A stretch of 64,000 bases of DNA from Vibrio rhodolitus. GTDB lineage: Bacteria > Pseudomonadota > Gammaproteobacteria > Enterobacterales > Vibrionaceae. This document shows, in pieces, positions 46,433 to 55,040 of the stretch. The DNA is taken from positions 1-64,000 of the forward strand of contig NZ_QLYZ01000002.1 in assembly GCF_003350325.1 (NCBI RefSeq). The letters are read 5' to 3'. The notes beneath the pieces are model-generated. The model saw only the letters and a program-made list of their open reading frames with translations. It was not told the DNA's origin and ran no database searches. The position numbers were made by a program, and so were the translations under genes. How positions within the stretch are numbered: position 1 is the stretch's first letter; each line of letters begins with the position of its first letter.

Positions 46433-48063
46433 CTATCGGGCTTGTGGTCTACATAGCAAACAGAAAAAGGCACGCCTAGGCGGCTAAACTGTTTGAACCA
46501 GCGAATTTGGTTATCTTGCAGTTTGTCGCCAGGGCCTTTGACTTCAATCCACTCAAATTGCCCATCTTTAAATGCGATAAGATCGGGCATACCATTTCGA
46601 TACAGCTTTAAATCGCTGAGTTGCACTTTGATTAAATTGACCAGAAGCTCAGGCTTTACGGTGCTTAACGTCAAGCTAAGCAGCTCCTCTGTTAAATGGC
46701 TCCAAACGACGCATGGATTGCTTATCCCTAATTTGTTGTGGTAGTTGCCGAGAATAAATTGATGATTGCCTTGCGCGATTTTCTCAAGCGCTCGGCTAAT
46801 TTGCTTAGAGCGTTTGGCGTAAAAATCCTTATGATATAGATCCAACGGTTTGAACTGATAGGCATTGATGAATGCACCTTCAACTGGGGCAAATATTGCG
46901 TCCCAAAGTGCTAAGCCCATTACGCCATTGAGCAATGCGTTTTCAGTGTAGAATACTTGCCAACCTTGATTTTCAAAATGCTGTTTCACCGCAAGTTCCA
47001 CTCGTTGCTGAGACAAGTCTAACGCTAAGTGATGCTCCTTATATGTTGGTTTTGCCACGCGAGGAATTTTGACTCCTTGTTTACGTAGCAGGCGTTGCTC
47101 AAGCTTTTGACCGATTTCAAGCTCAGATATGTCGCTGGGTTGGTTTAAAATTAATGTGACAATGTCACTAAATTCGTCGTTTTGCTCAAGCTTGTCATAA
47201 ATTCTTGCTTGTCGCTCTCTGCTTGGTGGCAGTGAAGTTTGCTTAAACAGGTTTAATGCCGCTTCAAACTCGCCGAGGCGTTCAAAGTCACGCGCGATAT
47301 CATTGATAAGGTGTTGGCGCTTTCTTTCTATATATGGGTGATCAAGGACGGCGGGAATTGCATCGACAAGCTGTTTCACTACTTCTAGTTGTTTTCTATC
47401 GGCATTCCAATAGCTATCCGCTAACTTACTCAGCGCCAGCAGTTGTTCGACTTCGTCGCGATGGTTGAAAAATCGGCGTTCGATACTGAGTTGATAATTC
47501 TCAAACTGATTTAAACCCAGATCATCGAGAACAAATTGAGTTAAGTCTTGATGCGTGTTGGCAAAAAATAGCGCTAATAGCAGGTCAATCATCTCAGCGA
47601 AGTGCAGCTCAATCACAACAAAATTGAGCTCGTCGAATTGCTCAAAAGGCGCATCCCTGAGTAGTTCAACCATTTGCGGCTTTTTTAGTGAGCGAGTTTG
47701 ACCTAAAAATCGCTTTGGAAATAGGGGAGTTAACTCGGATTTCGTCAGCAGAGTTTGGGCTAACTGCTGCTCGCTAATCGCCGGGTTTAGCGAAATAAAG
47801 CCTTTAGCGGCTAATTGCTCTAAAGCGAGTGGAATGGATGGAATTTCATCGTAGTTGAGTTTGTCACTGCGAAACAACGATCCTTTGCGGCTATATAAGC
47901 GCACCAGCAGACATTGACTGGCTTTATCGAGTGAGCGATAGGCAGATATCCACTCCAGTTCTGAACGTTGGAGTATATCGTTATACCAAACTTGAGCGTG
48001 TTCAATCAGGCGATTGAAATTAGCTAGGTAATAGTCTTTCGCGAGTTGTACTTGAGATTCCAT
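46429..48063 (-). CDS. FAN1-type VRR-NUC domain nuclease
   Basis: 544 residues from ATG 48063; earlier in-frame codons run into the upstream gene's terminator hairpin. The N-terminal and middle parts are helical with SAP/TPR-like character. The C-terminal VRR-NUC nuclease carries the PD-(D/E)xK residues GMPDLIAF and EWIEVKGPGDKLQDNQ. FAN1 is a structure-specific 5'-flap exonuclease that unhooks interstrand crosslinks, and bacterial homologues (e.g. Pseudomonas, about 560 residues) do the same in vitro. Cytoplasmic DNA repair enzyme. Confidence 0.88.
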   Translation of the reverse strand: MESQVQLAKDYYLANFNRLIEHAQVWYNDILQRSELEWISAYRSLDKASQCLLVRLYSRKGSLFRSDKLNYDEIPSIPLALEQLAAKGFISLNPAISEQQLAQTLLTKSELTPLFPKRFLGQTRSLKKPQMVELLRDAPFEQFDELNFVVIELHFAEMIDLLLALFFANTHQDLTQFVLDDLGLNQFENYQLSIERRFFNHRDEVEQLLALSKLADSYWNADRKQLEVVKQLVDAIPAVLDHPYIERKRQHLINDIARDFERLGEFEAALNLFKQTSLPPSRERQARIYDKLEQNDEFSDIVTLILNQPSDISELEIGQKLEQRLLRKQGVKIPRVAKPTYKEHHLALDLSQQRVELAVKQHFENQGWQVFYTENALLNGVMGLALWDAIFAPVEGAFINAYQFKPLDLYHKDFYAKRSKQISRALEKIAQGNHQFILGNYHNKLGISNPCVVWSHLTEELLSLTLSTVKPELLVNLIKVQLSDLKLYRNGMPDLIAFKDGQFEWIEVKGPGDKLQDNQIRWFKQFSRLGVPFSVCYVDHKPDS

Positions 48064-48076
48064 AACGCACACATAC

Positions 48077-48105
48077 AAAAAAGGCTTACCACAAGGGTAA
48101 GCCTT
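48077..48105 (-). terminator. Terminator of the OFA transporter gene
   Basis: AAGGCTTACC-acaag-GGTAAGCCTT (48081-48105) with aaaaaa at its left edge, giving a T run on the minus strand. It lies just before the FAN1-type gene start. Confidence 0.85.
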
Positions 48106-48125
48106 TTCACTTTCAATTCAAGCTA

Positions 48126-49358
48126 TTAAGCGTTTTTCAGTTCAGCAACTTTAGCTTCTGAAAGTGGCTTAGTGATGAATGCCAGAACAATACACACTGC
48201 CATCATTACTGCAGAGATTGTGTACGCTAGAGTGTAGCCTTCACCGTTAGTCATTGAGAAACCAACAACTGCTGCGCCGATTGCACCACCGATACCCCAT
48301 GCAGTGTAAAGTACACCGTAGTTTGTACCGTAGTTTTTCAGACCGTAGAACTCAGCAGTTAGAGTAGGGAATACTGCTAGTAGAGTACCGTAACCAATCG
48401 CAGCAATTGCTGTACCGATGATTAGTGTTACTTCTGACTTGAACGTTGCAAATAGCACCATGTTAATGCCTTGCAGTACGAATGCGATTAGTAGAGTGCG
48501 AACACCACCAATTTTGTCTGCAAGCATACCAGCAGCAACACGACCGCCTGAGTTAAATACCGCTAGGATAGACGCTAGGTAAACTGCATTTGGCAGGTTA
48601 GCTTGTACGCTTGCGATAGTTGTGATGTTACCGATGATCATAAGACCAACAGAAGCTGCGAAAGCGTACATGATCCATAGAGAGTAGAACTGAGGCGTTT
48701 TAAGCATCGCTTTCCAAGTTAGGTCTTCAGACTTGCTTGCCGCTTTTGGTGCTGCACCTTCTTTCACTGCTGGCTCAGCTGGAGAGTAACCTGCTGGTGG
48801 GTTGTTGATTGTTGCTGCTAGTGGAACAGCGATAGCAAGAATACCAACACCAAGGATCATAAAGCTTGTTTGGATGCCCATGCTTTCGATTAGCGCAGAA
48901 GTTACTGGCGCTAGGTAGATAGCTGCAAGACCGAAACCTGCTGCGATGATGCCGTTAACCATACCTTTCTTAGAAGAGTGGAACCACTTCATTGCAGATG
49001 GCGCAAGACACGCGTAACCAAAACCGATACCAGCACCTGTGATCACACCAAAAGTGATGTTTAGCATCATTGGTGAGTTAACAAAGCCAGAAGCGATCAT
49101 GCCAAGACCCGTTAGGATAGTACCTAGGATCAGGATCATACGTGGACCCATGCGGTCTTGAAGGATACCTGCAACTAAAAGACAGATAGAGAAAGTGATT
49201 GTTGCAGTTGCGTAAGGTGCAGATGCTTCAGCTGCACTCCAGCCTGACTCAGTCACAAGCGCTTTGTTAAATACACTCCAAGCATACAGGATGCCAAGAC
49301 AAAGGTTGATACAGAATCCTGCTAGCAGAATGCGCATAGCTTTATCAATCTTGCTCAT
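48126..49358 (-). CDS. OFA-family MFS transporter (oxalate/formate antiporter-like)
   Basis: 410 residues with twelve membrane helices. Family pattern: NLCLGILYAWSVFNKALV at the start, LQDRMGPRMILILG, GFGYACLAPSAMKWFHSSKKG, and KNYGTNYGVLYTAWGIGGA near the end. A soluble central loop of about 20 residues (PAVKEGAAPKAASKSEDLTW) separates the halves. OFA members exchange small carboxylates such as oxalate, formate or pyruvate across the inner membrane; the substrate here is unassigned. Codon use is highly optimised (GGT, GCT, CGT), suggesting strong expression. Confidence 0.88.
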   Translation of the reverse strand: MSKIDKAMRILLAGFCINLCLGILYAWSVFNKALVTESGWSAAEASAPYATATITFSICLLVAGILQDRMGPRMILILGTILTGLGMIASGFVNSPMMLNITFGVITGAGIGFGYACLAPSAMKWFHSSKKGMVNGIIAAGFGLAAIYLAPVTSALIESMGIQTSFMILGVGILAIAVPLAATINNPPAGYSPAEPAVKEGAAPKAASKSEDLTWKAMLKTPQFYSLWIMYAFAASVGLMIIGNITTIASVQANLPNAVYLASILAVFNSGGRVAAGMLADKIGGVRTLLIAFVLQGINMVLFATFKSEVTLIIGTAIAAIGYGTLLAVFPTLTAEFYGLKNYGTNYGVLYTAWGIGGAIGAAVVGFSMTNGEGYTLAYTISAVMMAVCIVLAFITKPLSEAKVAELKNA

Positions 49359-49751
49359 TTTATTTCTCAGTTTTCCTCTATAGAAGAGGATGGTTTAACA
49401 CACGATTTATTCAAAATTTGTTTGCGTTTATCAACATAAAGCGCAATGGGCGCGAATTATAACCAAATAAACTGTGATTGGAATCTCTTTTTCCTCGAAT
49501 TATAAAAATAAACTTATTTTTTAAACGATTGCTCTGCGCATCAAACCAACAAACATCCCACAAAGCAGGCTTTTGATTGTAAATTAACCAATTTTTAAGC
49601 TAGCAGGAGGCTAGCGCGTAGTTATTAATATCGAAAACTGAGATTTACTGCCCAAGCAGAGTAAGTTTTTTGTCAATTAATTGCGTGGTGGATTCCCAAT
49701 TTCGGCGAGTGGCGTTAGCATGCGCGCAATTTTTTCTAAGGTAGTAACAAA
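49359..49751. other. Divergent promoter region
   Basis: 393 bp between the OFA transporter and the DUF3332 gene. AT-rich, with no coding sequence, repeat or identifiable operator that I can support. Both flanking genes must be driven from here. Confidence 0.5.
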
Positions 49752-50291
49752 ATGAAATTCAAAGCTGCAAAAATTGCTGTAGTCGCAGCGCTTGGTGCGT
49801 CTTCTCTAACAGGTTGTATGGGGCAAATGGCAACCACTGGTCTAGTGTCTAAATTCAACCTAGAGATTGTTGATAACCGTTACGGTCGAGAAGGTATGTT
49901 CTTACTGCTATCACCTGTATATGGTCTTGCGGGTACGGTAGACCTATTTATTTTTAATGCCATCGAATTCTGGACCGGTACTAACCCAATTTCTGGTAAA
50001 TCACCGGCAGTGGTAGACACTCCAACGAAGAACTACATCAAAGTAAACGGTCAACTAGATCCTTCACTAACCACAGTGCCGCTATCAAACAACAGTGATA
50101 TTGAAAAAGCGGTGATGCAGCAAATTGATGAGAACACGCTACAAATGGAAATCACTTACCTAAACGGCGAGCAAAAAGTACTGCGCGGCGAAAAGGGTGT
50201 GGACTCAGTTGATTTCTACCTAGATGACGAGCTAGTAACAACCGTTTCTAATCGTGAGCTGAACGATTACATCACGTCAGCTAACATCTAA
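49752..50291 (+). CDS. DUF3332 family lipoprotein
   Basis: 179 residues. Lipoprotein signal with lipobox LTGC (MKFKAAKIAVVAALGASSLTGC). A hydrophobic segment around YGREGMFLLLSPVYGLAGTVDLFIF is typical of DUF3332 proteins, followed by a hydrophilic beta-rich C-terminus. Preceded by aaggtag. Likely inner- or outer-membrane anchored and facing the periplasm. Codon usage is optimised, so it is probably abundant. No known function. Confidence 0.85.
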   Translation: MKFKAAKIAVVAALGASSLTGCMGQMATTGLVSKFNLEIVDNRYGREGMFLLLSPVYGLAGTVDLFIFNAIEFWTGTNPISGKSPAVVDTPTKNYIKVNGQLDPSLTTVPLSNNSDIEKAVMQQIDENTLQMEITYLNGEQKVLRGEKGVDSVDFYLDDELVTTVSNRELNDYITSANI

Positions 50292-50301
50292 ATTCTGTGT
50301 G

Positions 50302-50357
50302 CCATACCGTTCCTATTTACCACTCGCATTTTGCGTATACACAAGCGAGCGGTATGG
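50302..50357. terminator. Branched hairpin after the DUF3332 gene
   Basis: CCATACCG (50302-50309) pairs with CGGTATGG (50350-50357), and the inner CTCGC/GCGAG forms a second stem. Short T-rich tail after it. Probable terminator. Confidence 0.5.
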
Positions 50358-50525
50358 TTCTATTGTTCGACTAAATCCCCCCTAAAATACACATATAGTT
50401 TCACATATATGTGCTGTGCCTCTAAATAAAGAACTTCAAAAATACATTTATTTAACAACGTGTTCTATACCAATAGTATTGTCCGGTCGCCGACTAAATA
50501 TAAGTGGTAACTACAGAGGTCTATT

Positions 50526-51914
50526 GTGCGTTGTTTACTCTTGCTGTCATTGCTGCTTAGTTCGTTTCACCTATTTGCATCAAATCTCCCTAGTAAAGAT
50601 CCTCTAATTATTGCCAACTCTAAAGCGTGGAAACCGTTCTCGTTTATCAACTCAAAGGGAGAACCAGATGGTATCTTGATTGACTACTGGCGTGAATTTT
50701 CTCGTGTTACAGGTCAGCCGATAGAGTTTCTCTTACTTGATTGGAACGATTCACTCGTGGCAGTGAAAGAGGGAAGAGCAGATATTCACGCAGGGCTACT
50801 GTTTTCTGTTGAGCGTGATGGTTTCTTAGAGTTCAGCCAACCGATCATTACCATAGATACGCAGCTATTCGTAAGTCGCGAGTTGCTAGAAGTTGATACG
50901 ACAACACTGTTTTCTGGAGAACATTCTTATCGTTTTGGCGTTGTTGATGGGGGCTTTGAACAATCTCATTCAGAGCAACGTTATCCTAATTTGAATTTTG
51001 TTGCCTTTGCCAACAATGCGCAGATGCTCGAAGCCGCCTTTGACGGCGATATAGATGCTTTTGTTGCCGATCTACAGGTGGCTAACTTCTATTTTCATAG
51101 TTTGGAGAAAGGCCAGCAGTTCTCCGGTATTCAGCACCTCTATACCGGTATTCTTCGACCGGCCGTGGCTGAGGGAAATAATGATCTGCTAGGCTTTCTT
51201 GCTCAAGGCATGACAAAAATCAGCAGCGAAACCAAACATAAAATCTTCAGCCGTTGGATGTATATTGAAACCGTATATCCAAGCTACTTAATCCCGGTCG
51301 TAATCGCATTATCTGTTATCGCGGTGCTTAGCTATATTGTCATTTTACGCATGGCAGTGCGCTCAAAAACCTTGGAGCTTAAGACAGCCAATAGAGAGTT
51401 GAAAATATTGTCTCAAGTTGACCAGTTAACGGGTTTAAGTAACCGTCGGCATTTCTATTCACAGTTTTCACATCGTGTCTCTACGGGCGGTCATACTTGC
51501 GTCATGTTATTCGATATTGATGATTTTAAGTCGATTAATGACACTTTTGGCCATCAAGTGGGTGATGAAGTGATCAAGTCTGTTGGACAAGCCGTCAATT
51601 CGGTGGTCGATAAACGTCATTTAGTAGGTAGGATTGGCGGTGAAGAGTTTGCCGTGGTATGCAAGAAAATTTCGCTGGCAGAAGCCGAAGAGCTAGCAGA
51701 GCAGATTCGTGAGGCAGTGCGTCAACAAGTCATCTTCGAAGATCAGCGCCGAGTCACGATCAGTTTAGGTTGCGCTTATTACCACAAATCATCGTTGTCG
51801 ATTTCTCTTTCTGAAGCAGACAATCTTATGTACCAAGCCAAAGCGAAAGGTAAAGATTGCGTAATATGCCGAGAATATGCCGAGGTGCCAACCTTGATGC
51901 TGACACCTCTTTGA
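50526..51914 (+). CDS. Diguanylate cyclase with periplasmic solute-binding sensor domain
   Basis: 462 residues starting at GTG 50526, with GAGG about 8 bases upstream. Signal peptide (MRCLLLLSLLLSSFHLFA), a bacterial extracellular solute-binding family 3 domain (about 25-245; WKPFSFINSKGEPDGILIDYW and VAVKEGRADIHAGLLFS), a membrane helix (about 256-278), then GGDEF (about 295-450) with DQLTGLSNRRHF, FDIDDFKSIND and an active GGEEF signature. The RxxD inhibitory site is absent. It should make cyclic di-GMP in response to a periplasmic amino-acid-like ligand. Confidence 0.93.
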   Translation: MRCLLLLSLLLSSFHLFASNLPSKDPLIIANSKAWKPFSFINSKGEPDGILIDYWREFSRVTGQPIEFLLLDWNDSLVAVKEGRADIHAGLLFSVERDGFLEFSQPIITIDTQLFVSRELLEVDTTTLFSGEHSYRFGVVDGGFEQSHSEQRYPNLNFVAFANNAQMLEAAFDGDIDAFVADLQVANFYFHSLEKGQQFSGIQHLYTGILRPAVAEGNNDLLGFLAQGMTKISSETKHKIFSRWMYIETVYPSYLIPVVIALSVIAVLSYIVILRMAVRSKTLELKTANRELKILSQVDQLTGLSNRRHFYSQFSHRVSTGGHTCVMLFDIDDFKSINDTFGHQVGDEVIKSVGQAVNSVVDKRHLVGRIGGEEFAVVCKKISLAEAEELAEQIREAVRQQVIFEDQRRVTISLGCAYYHKSSLSISLSEADNLMYQAKAKGKDCVICREYAEVPTLMLTPL

Positions 51915-51936
51915 TGCTATTTCATGATCTCGGCAG

Positions 51937-53124
51937 TTAACCCGCGACATTAATACGTTGAGAGGTTGTTTTACTTTCCAACAGACCACTTAACCTTGTT
52001 AGAAGTAGAGCAACGACAACAATGGCTGCGCCGTACCAAGGCGTCGCAGTAACATCAGATCTAGTCACGATAAGACCGCCTCCCCACGAACCAAGTGCGA
52101 TACCCACGTTAAAGGCCGCGATATTTAAGCCTGAGGCAACATCGACTGCGCCCGGTGTGTATTTTTCTGCCAACTTTACTACATAAACCTGTAACCCAGG
52201 GACGTTACCGAACGCAAATGCTCCCCATACTAAAATTGTAAGTACTGCGCTGATAGGGTTATACACAGTGAAACCAAAGACAAAGAGCACTAAAGCTAAA
52301 CCAGTAAAGATGACAGTAAGTGCTTTAATTGGACCCATAGTGTCGGCGAGTTTGCCACCCCAAATGTTACCAACAGCGACAGAAACACCATAAACTAACA
52401 TGATAATACCGACAGAGTTGGCACTAAACCCAGCAACATCTTGTAGCAGCGGTGCTAAGAAGGTAAACGCAGTAAACGTACCACCATAGCCTAAAGCTGT
52501 AATTGCAAATACCAATAACAGACGCGGATTCGTCAGCACTTTTAGTTGAGTTGACAGTTTACTCGCAGCTGGCTGAGCGAGGTTATTTGGCACAAGTAGT
52601 GCACTGCCAATTAGAGCAATTAGACCGAGGATAGAAACAATTAAGAAAGTGGTTTCCCAGCCAAATTGCTGACCGATATAAGTCCCTAAAGGTACGCCGG
52701 TAACAAGTGCGACGGTTAAACCGGTAAACATGATTGCAATAGCGCTTGCTGCTTTGTCTTTAGTTACAAGCCCTGTCGCAATGGTGGAGCCTATAGAGAA
52801 GAACACGCCATGAGCCAAACCTGTAAGGATGCGAGCAAGGATCAAAGTGTTATAGCCGGGAGCCTGCCAAGCAAGAATATTACCCAGTACAAATAACGAC
52901 ATAACGGCGAGAAGGACTTTCTTACGCGGCCAGTTACCTGTAAGAGCGGTAAGTACAGGAGCGCCAACAGCGACACCCAAAGCGTAAAGGCTGACAAGTA
53001 GACCTGCCGATGGAATCGATACGCCGAGGTCGGTCGCCATGGTTGGGATTAGCCCAACAATGACAAACTCAGTGGTTCCAATAGCAAAGGCACTGAGGGT
53101 TAATGCAAGTAATGCGATAGGCAT
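51937..53124 (-). CDS. MFS efflux transporter (AraJ/YdhP-like, DHA1 family)
   Basis: 395 residues with twelve membrane helices. DHA1 motifs: TEFVIVGLIPTMATDLGVS early, ARILTGLAHGVFFSIGSTIA, LVTGVPLGTYIGQQFGWETTF (antiporter motif C region), and GKLADTMGPIKAL. Such proteins export drugs, sugars or metabolites. Divergent from a LysR gene across a 140-bp promoter region carrying a LysR-type box, so the pair is a typical regulator-exporter unit. Confidence 0.9.
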   Translation of the reverse strand: MPIALLALTLSAFAIGTTEFVIVGLIPTMATDLGVSIPSAGLLVSLYALGVAVGAPVLTALTGNWPRKKVLLAVMSLFVLGNILAWQAPGYNTLILARILTGLAHGVFFSIGSTIATGLVTKDKAASAIAIMFTGLTVALVTGVPLGTYIGQQFGWETTFLIVSILGLIALIGSALLVPNNLAQPAASKLSTQLKVLTNPRLLLVFAITALGYGGTFTAFTFLAPLLQDVAGFSANSVGIIMLVYGVSVAVGNIWGGKLADTMGPIKALTVIFTGLALVLFVFGFTVYNPISAVLTILVWGAFAFGNVPGLQVYVVKLAEKYTPGAVDVASGLNIAAFNVGIALGSWGGGLIVTRSDVTATPWYGAAIVVVALLLTRLSGLLESKTTSQRINVAG

Positions 53125-53195
53125 GAATGAATCTCTACATATAAATAAGTAGCGCTAATATCAGTGAGCTTTTAATTGCGAAAAATAGAGGTATT

Positions 53196-53212
53196 TACAA
53201 AATACTTTTGTA
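53196..53212. promoter_or_regulatory. LysR-type box between MFS and LysR genes
   Basis: TACAAAA-tac-TTTTGTA, a perfect 7-bp inverted repeat with T-N11-A geometry typical of LysR binding sites, in the shared divergent promoter. Confidence 0.6.
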
Positions 53213-53265
53213 GAAAATGATGTCAATTGTTAGGCTGTGATCTGTATTTTGAGCTGGGGATTAAG

Positions 53266-54147
53266 ATGAAAAGTCGCTCGGAGGATTTGGTTCTACTACT
53301 TGCCGTTATTGATAATGGTGGGTTTTCTGCCGCCGCAGAAGCGCTTGGTATGCAGGTGGCTAAGGTTTCGCGCGCAGTCAATAAAGTTGAGCAACAGCTA
53401 GGCGTCACTATCCTCAACCGAACCACTCGCCGTATAGAATTAACCAACGAAGGGGTTAAGTTTGTTGAAAGTGTGAGGCAGGGTTTGCAGATGATTTCTC
53501 AAGCAGAAATGGAACTGCAATCCCAAGGAGAGTCTCCGAAAGGACACTTAAGAGTGGATGCCGCAAGCCCATTTATCTTCCATCAACTTGTTCCTTTGAT
53601 GGCTGAGTTTCATCAAACCTATCCAGATATTGAATTGGAGCTAACTTCAAATGAAGGGTTTGTTGATTTGATAGAAAAGCGCACAGATGTTGTAATTCGA
53701 ATTGGTAAACTTGAAGACTCGACCCTACATGCGCGCGCTTTAGGGCAAAGCCAATTACATATAGTCGCATCACCGCAATACCTTGCTCAAAAGGGGATGC
53801 CTAAACACACTGCAGATTTAGCAAATCATCAGGTTGTGGGCTTTACCTCGCCTAAAATCCTCAACCAGTGGCCACTTCCGAACCTGCCAACGATCACGCC
53901 TAATATCAGCGCAAGCAATGGCGAAACGGTTAGGCAACTGATCTTAGCAGGCAATGGTATTGGAGTGTTATCGGGGTTTATGGTTAACGATGATATCGAA
54001 TCAGGGCGTTTAGTCTCTTTGATGCAAAGTGAGAAACTTACCAACACGGGAAGAGAACAGATCAACGCGGTTTTCTACCGAACATCCAATGTAGCCAGAC
54101 GCATATCGGTGTTCATCGATTTTATCCAACCACGGCTAAAACTCTAA
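53266..54147 (+). CDS. LysR-family transcriptional regulator (AaeR/YafC-like)
   Basis: 293 residues from ATG 53266, with GGGG upstream; the 13 codons before it are outside the family. Helix-turn-helix LVLLLAVIDNGGFSAAAEALG, VAKVSRAVNKVEQQLGVTIL, NRTTRRIELT. Effector domain of about 200 residues (GHLRVDAASPFIFHQLVPLM). Divergent from the MFS exporter, which it probably controls along with itself through the box at 53196-53212. Confidence 0.92.
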   Translation: MKSRSEDLVLLLAVIDNGGFSAAAEALGMQVAKVSRAVNKVEQQLGVTILNRTTRRIELTNEGVKFVESVRQGLQMISQAEMELQSQGESPKGHLRVDAASPFIFHQLVPLMAEFHQTYPDIELELTSNEGFVDLIEKRTDVVIRIGKLEDSTLHARALGQSQLHIVASPQYLAQKGMPKHTADLANHQVVGFTSPKILNQWPLPNLPTITPNISASNGETVRQLILAGNGIGVLSGFMVNDDIESGRLVSLMQSEKLTNTGREQINAVFYRTSNVARRISVFIDFIQPRLKL

Positions 54148-54261
54148 TGTTGCTAGAAAAAGAACCAAATGGTTGCATAGTGAGCAAACAGCAGGCTTTT
54201 GAATAAAAAAGACTTTTCTTTTCAGTCATCTGTGGCATATTAACTGTGCCTTCACGATAAA

Positions 54262-54336
<75 letters not shown>

Positions 54337-54507
54337 AATCCTCAAAGTTTTTCAAAGATTCTATTTTCCTTAGTGTTCTTGGGACAGCCTAACTGTACCT
54401 TGCTTTTTGTGCTTGAGAATGGCTAGCACGAGTTTGACCTCAAATTTGATGACTCAAATCTCTAGCCAAGACGGACGTATCCTACTGTCACATAGGTAAA
54501 AATAATA

Positions 54508-55040
54508 ATGACAAACTTACAAACGAAAAGGTTGGCAATTCTTCTTGATGCGTTATGCATCAATAGTGCTAACAACGATGAAACTCAACTACACATTGAC
54601 TCTGGATTGTGCATTTTGCTAGATGGTGGACGTCCTAGTAATCCGCCGGATGCCAGGTACCATTTCTCTACAATTTCTCTACAATTTCTCAACCAGATTT
54701 AGTTCATCAACTTTCCGATGATTTTGGTGACTTTTTCCACCTTTCGTGCGCGACAAAAGACCTATTTCAAACTATCCGCACTACGATTTGGCTGTCAATG
54801 GAAGAGTTGTACGACGAAATTCTTGCAAGTGATGGCAAATCCCAGTTTATTGAATTGATTTCTCGAGACTTTCATTGTCAACGAAGCTATGTATTTTCTG
54901 GATGGATTGAACATAACGAATCTATTCTAAGTGAATTAGGCTTGAGAAAAGTCTCTGAGTTCAAAGATAGATGGCAATACGGAGAATGGCACTCCGTAGA
55001 GCGCATCGCAGTAGATGACGAGATGAAATGCTATGAGTGA
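54508..55040 (+). pseudogene. Unknown gene frameshifted by an 11-bp tandem duplication
   Basis: From ATG 54508 the reading frame stops at 54702 after 64 residues. A second frame is open from at least 54663 to a stop at 55040 and reads QPDLVHQLSDDFGDFFHLS onward. The junction is a tandem repeat: atttctctaca at 54662-54672 and again at 54673-54683, then a partial third copy. Removing one 11-bp unit joins the frames exactly (RYHFSTIS-QPDLV) to give about 173 residues. Part of the product survives as a possible 80-residue fragment from ATG 54798. Its end overlaps the next gene. No family recognised; soluble. Confidence 0.75.
54662..54690 (+). repeat. 11-bp tandem repeat causing the frameshift
   Basis: Two perfect copies of atttctctaca plus seven bases of a third. 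Eleven bases is not a multiple of three, so copy number sets the reading frame; one fewer unit restores it. Confidence 0.9.

Noticed and set aside
54798..55040. Independent 80-residue gene
   Set aside because: The frame is open far upstream of its ATG and joins the 54508 frame when one 11-bp repeat is removed, so it is better read as part of a broken gene.
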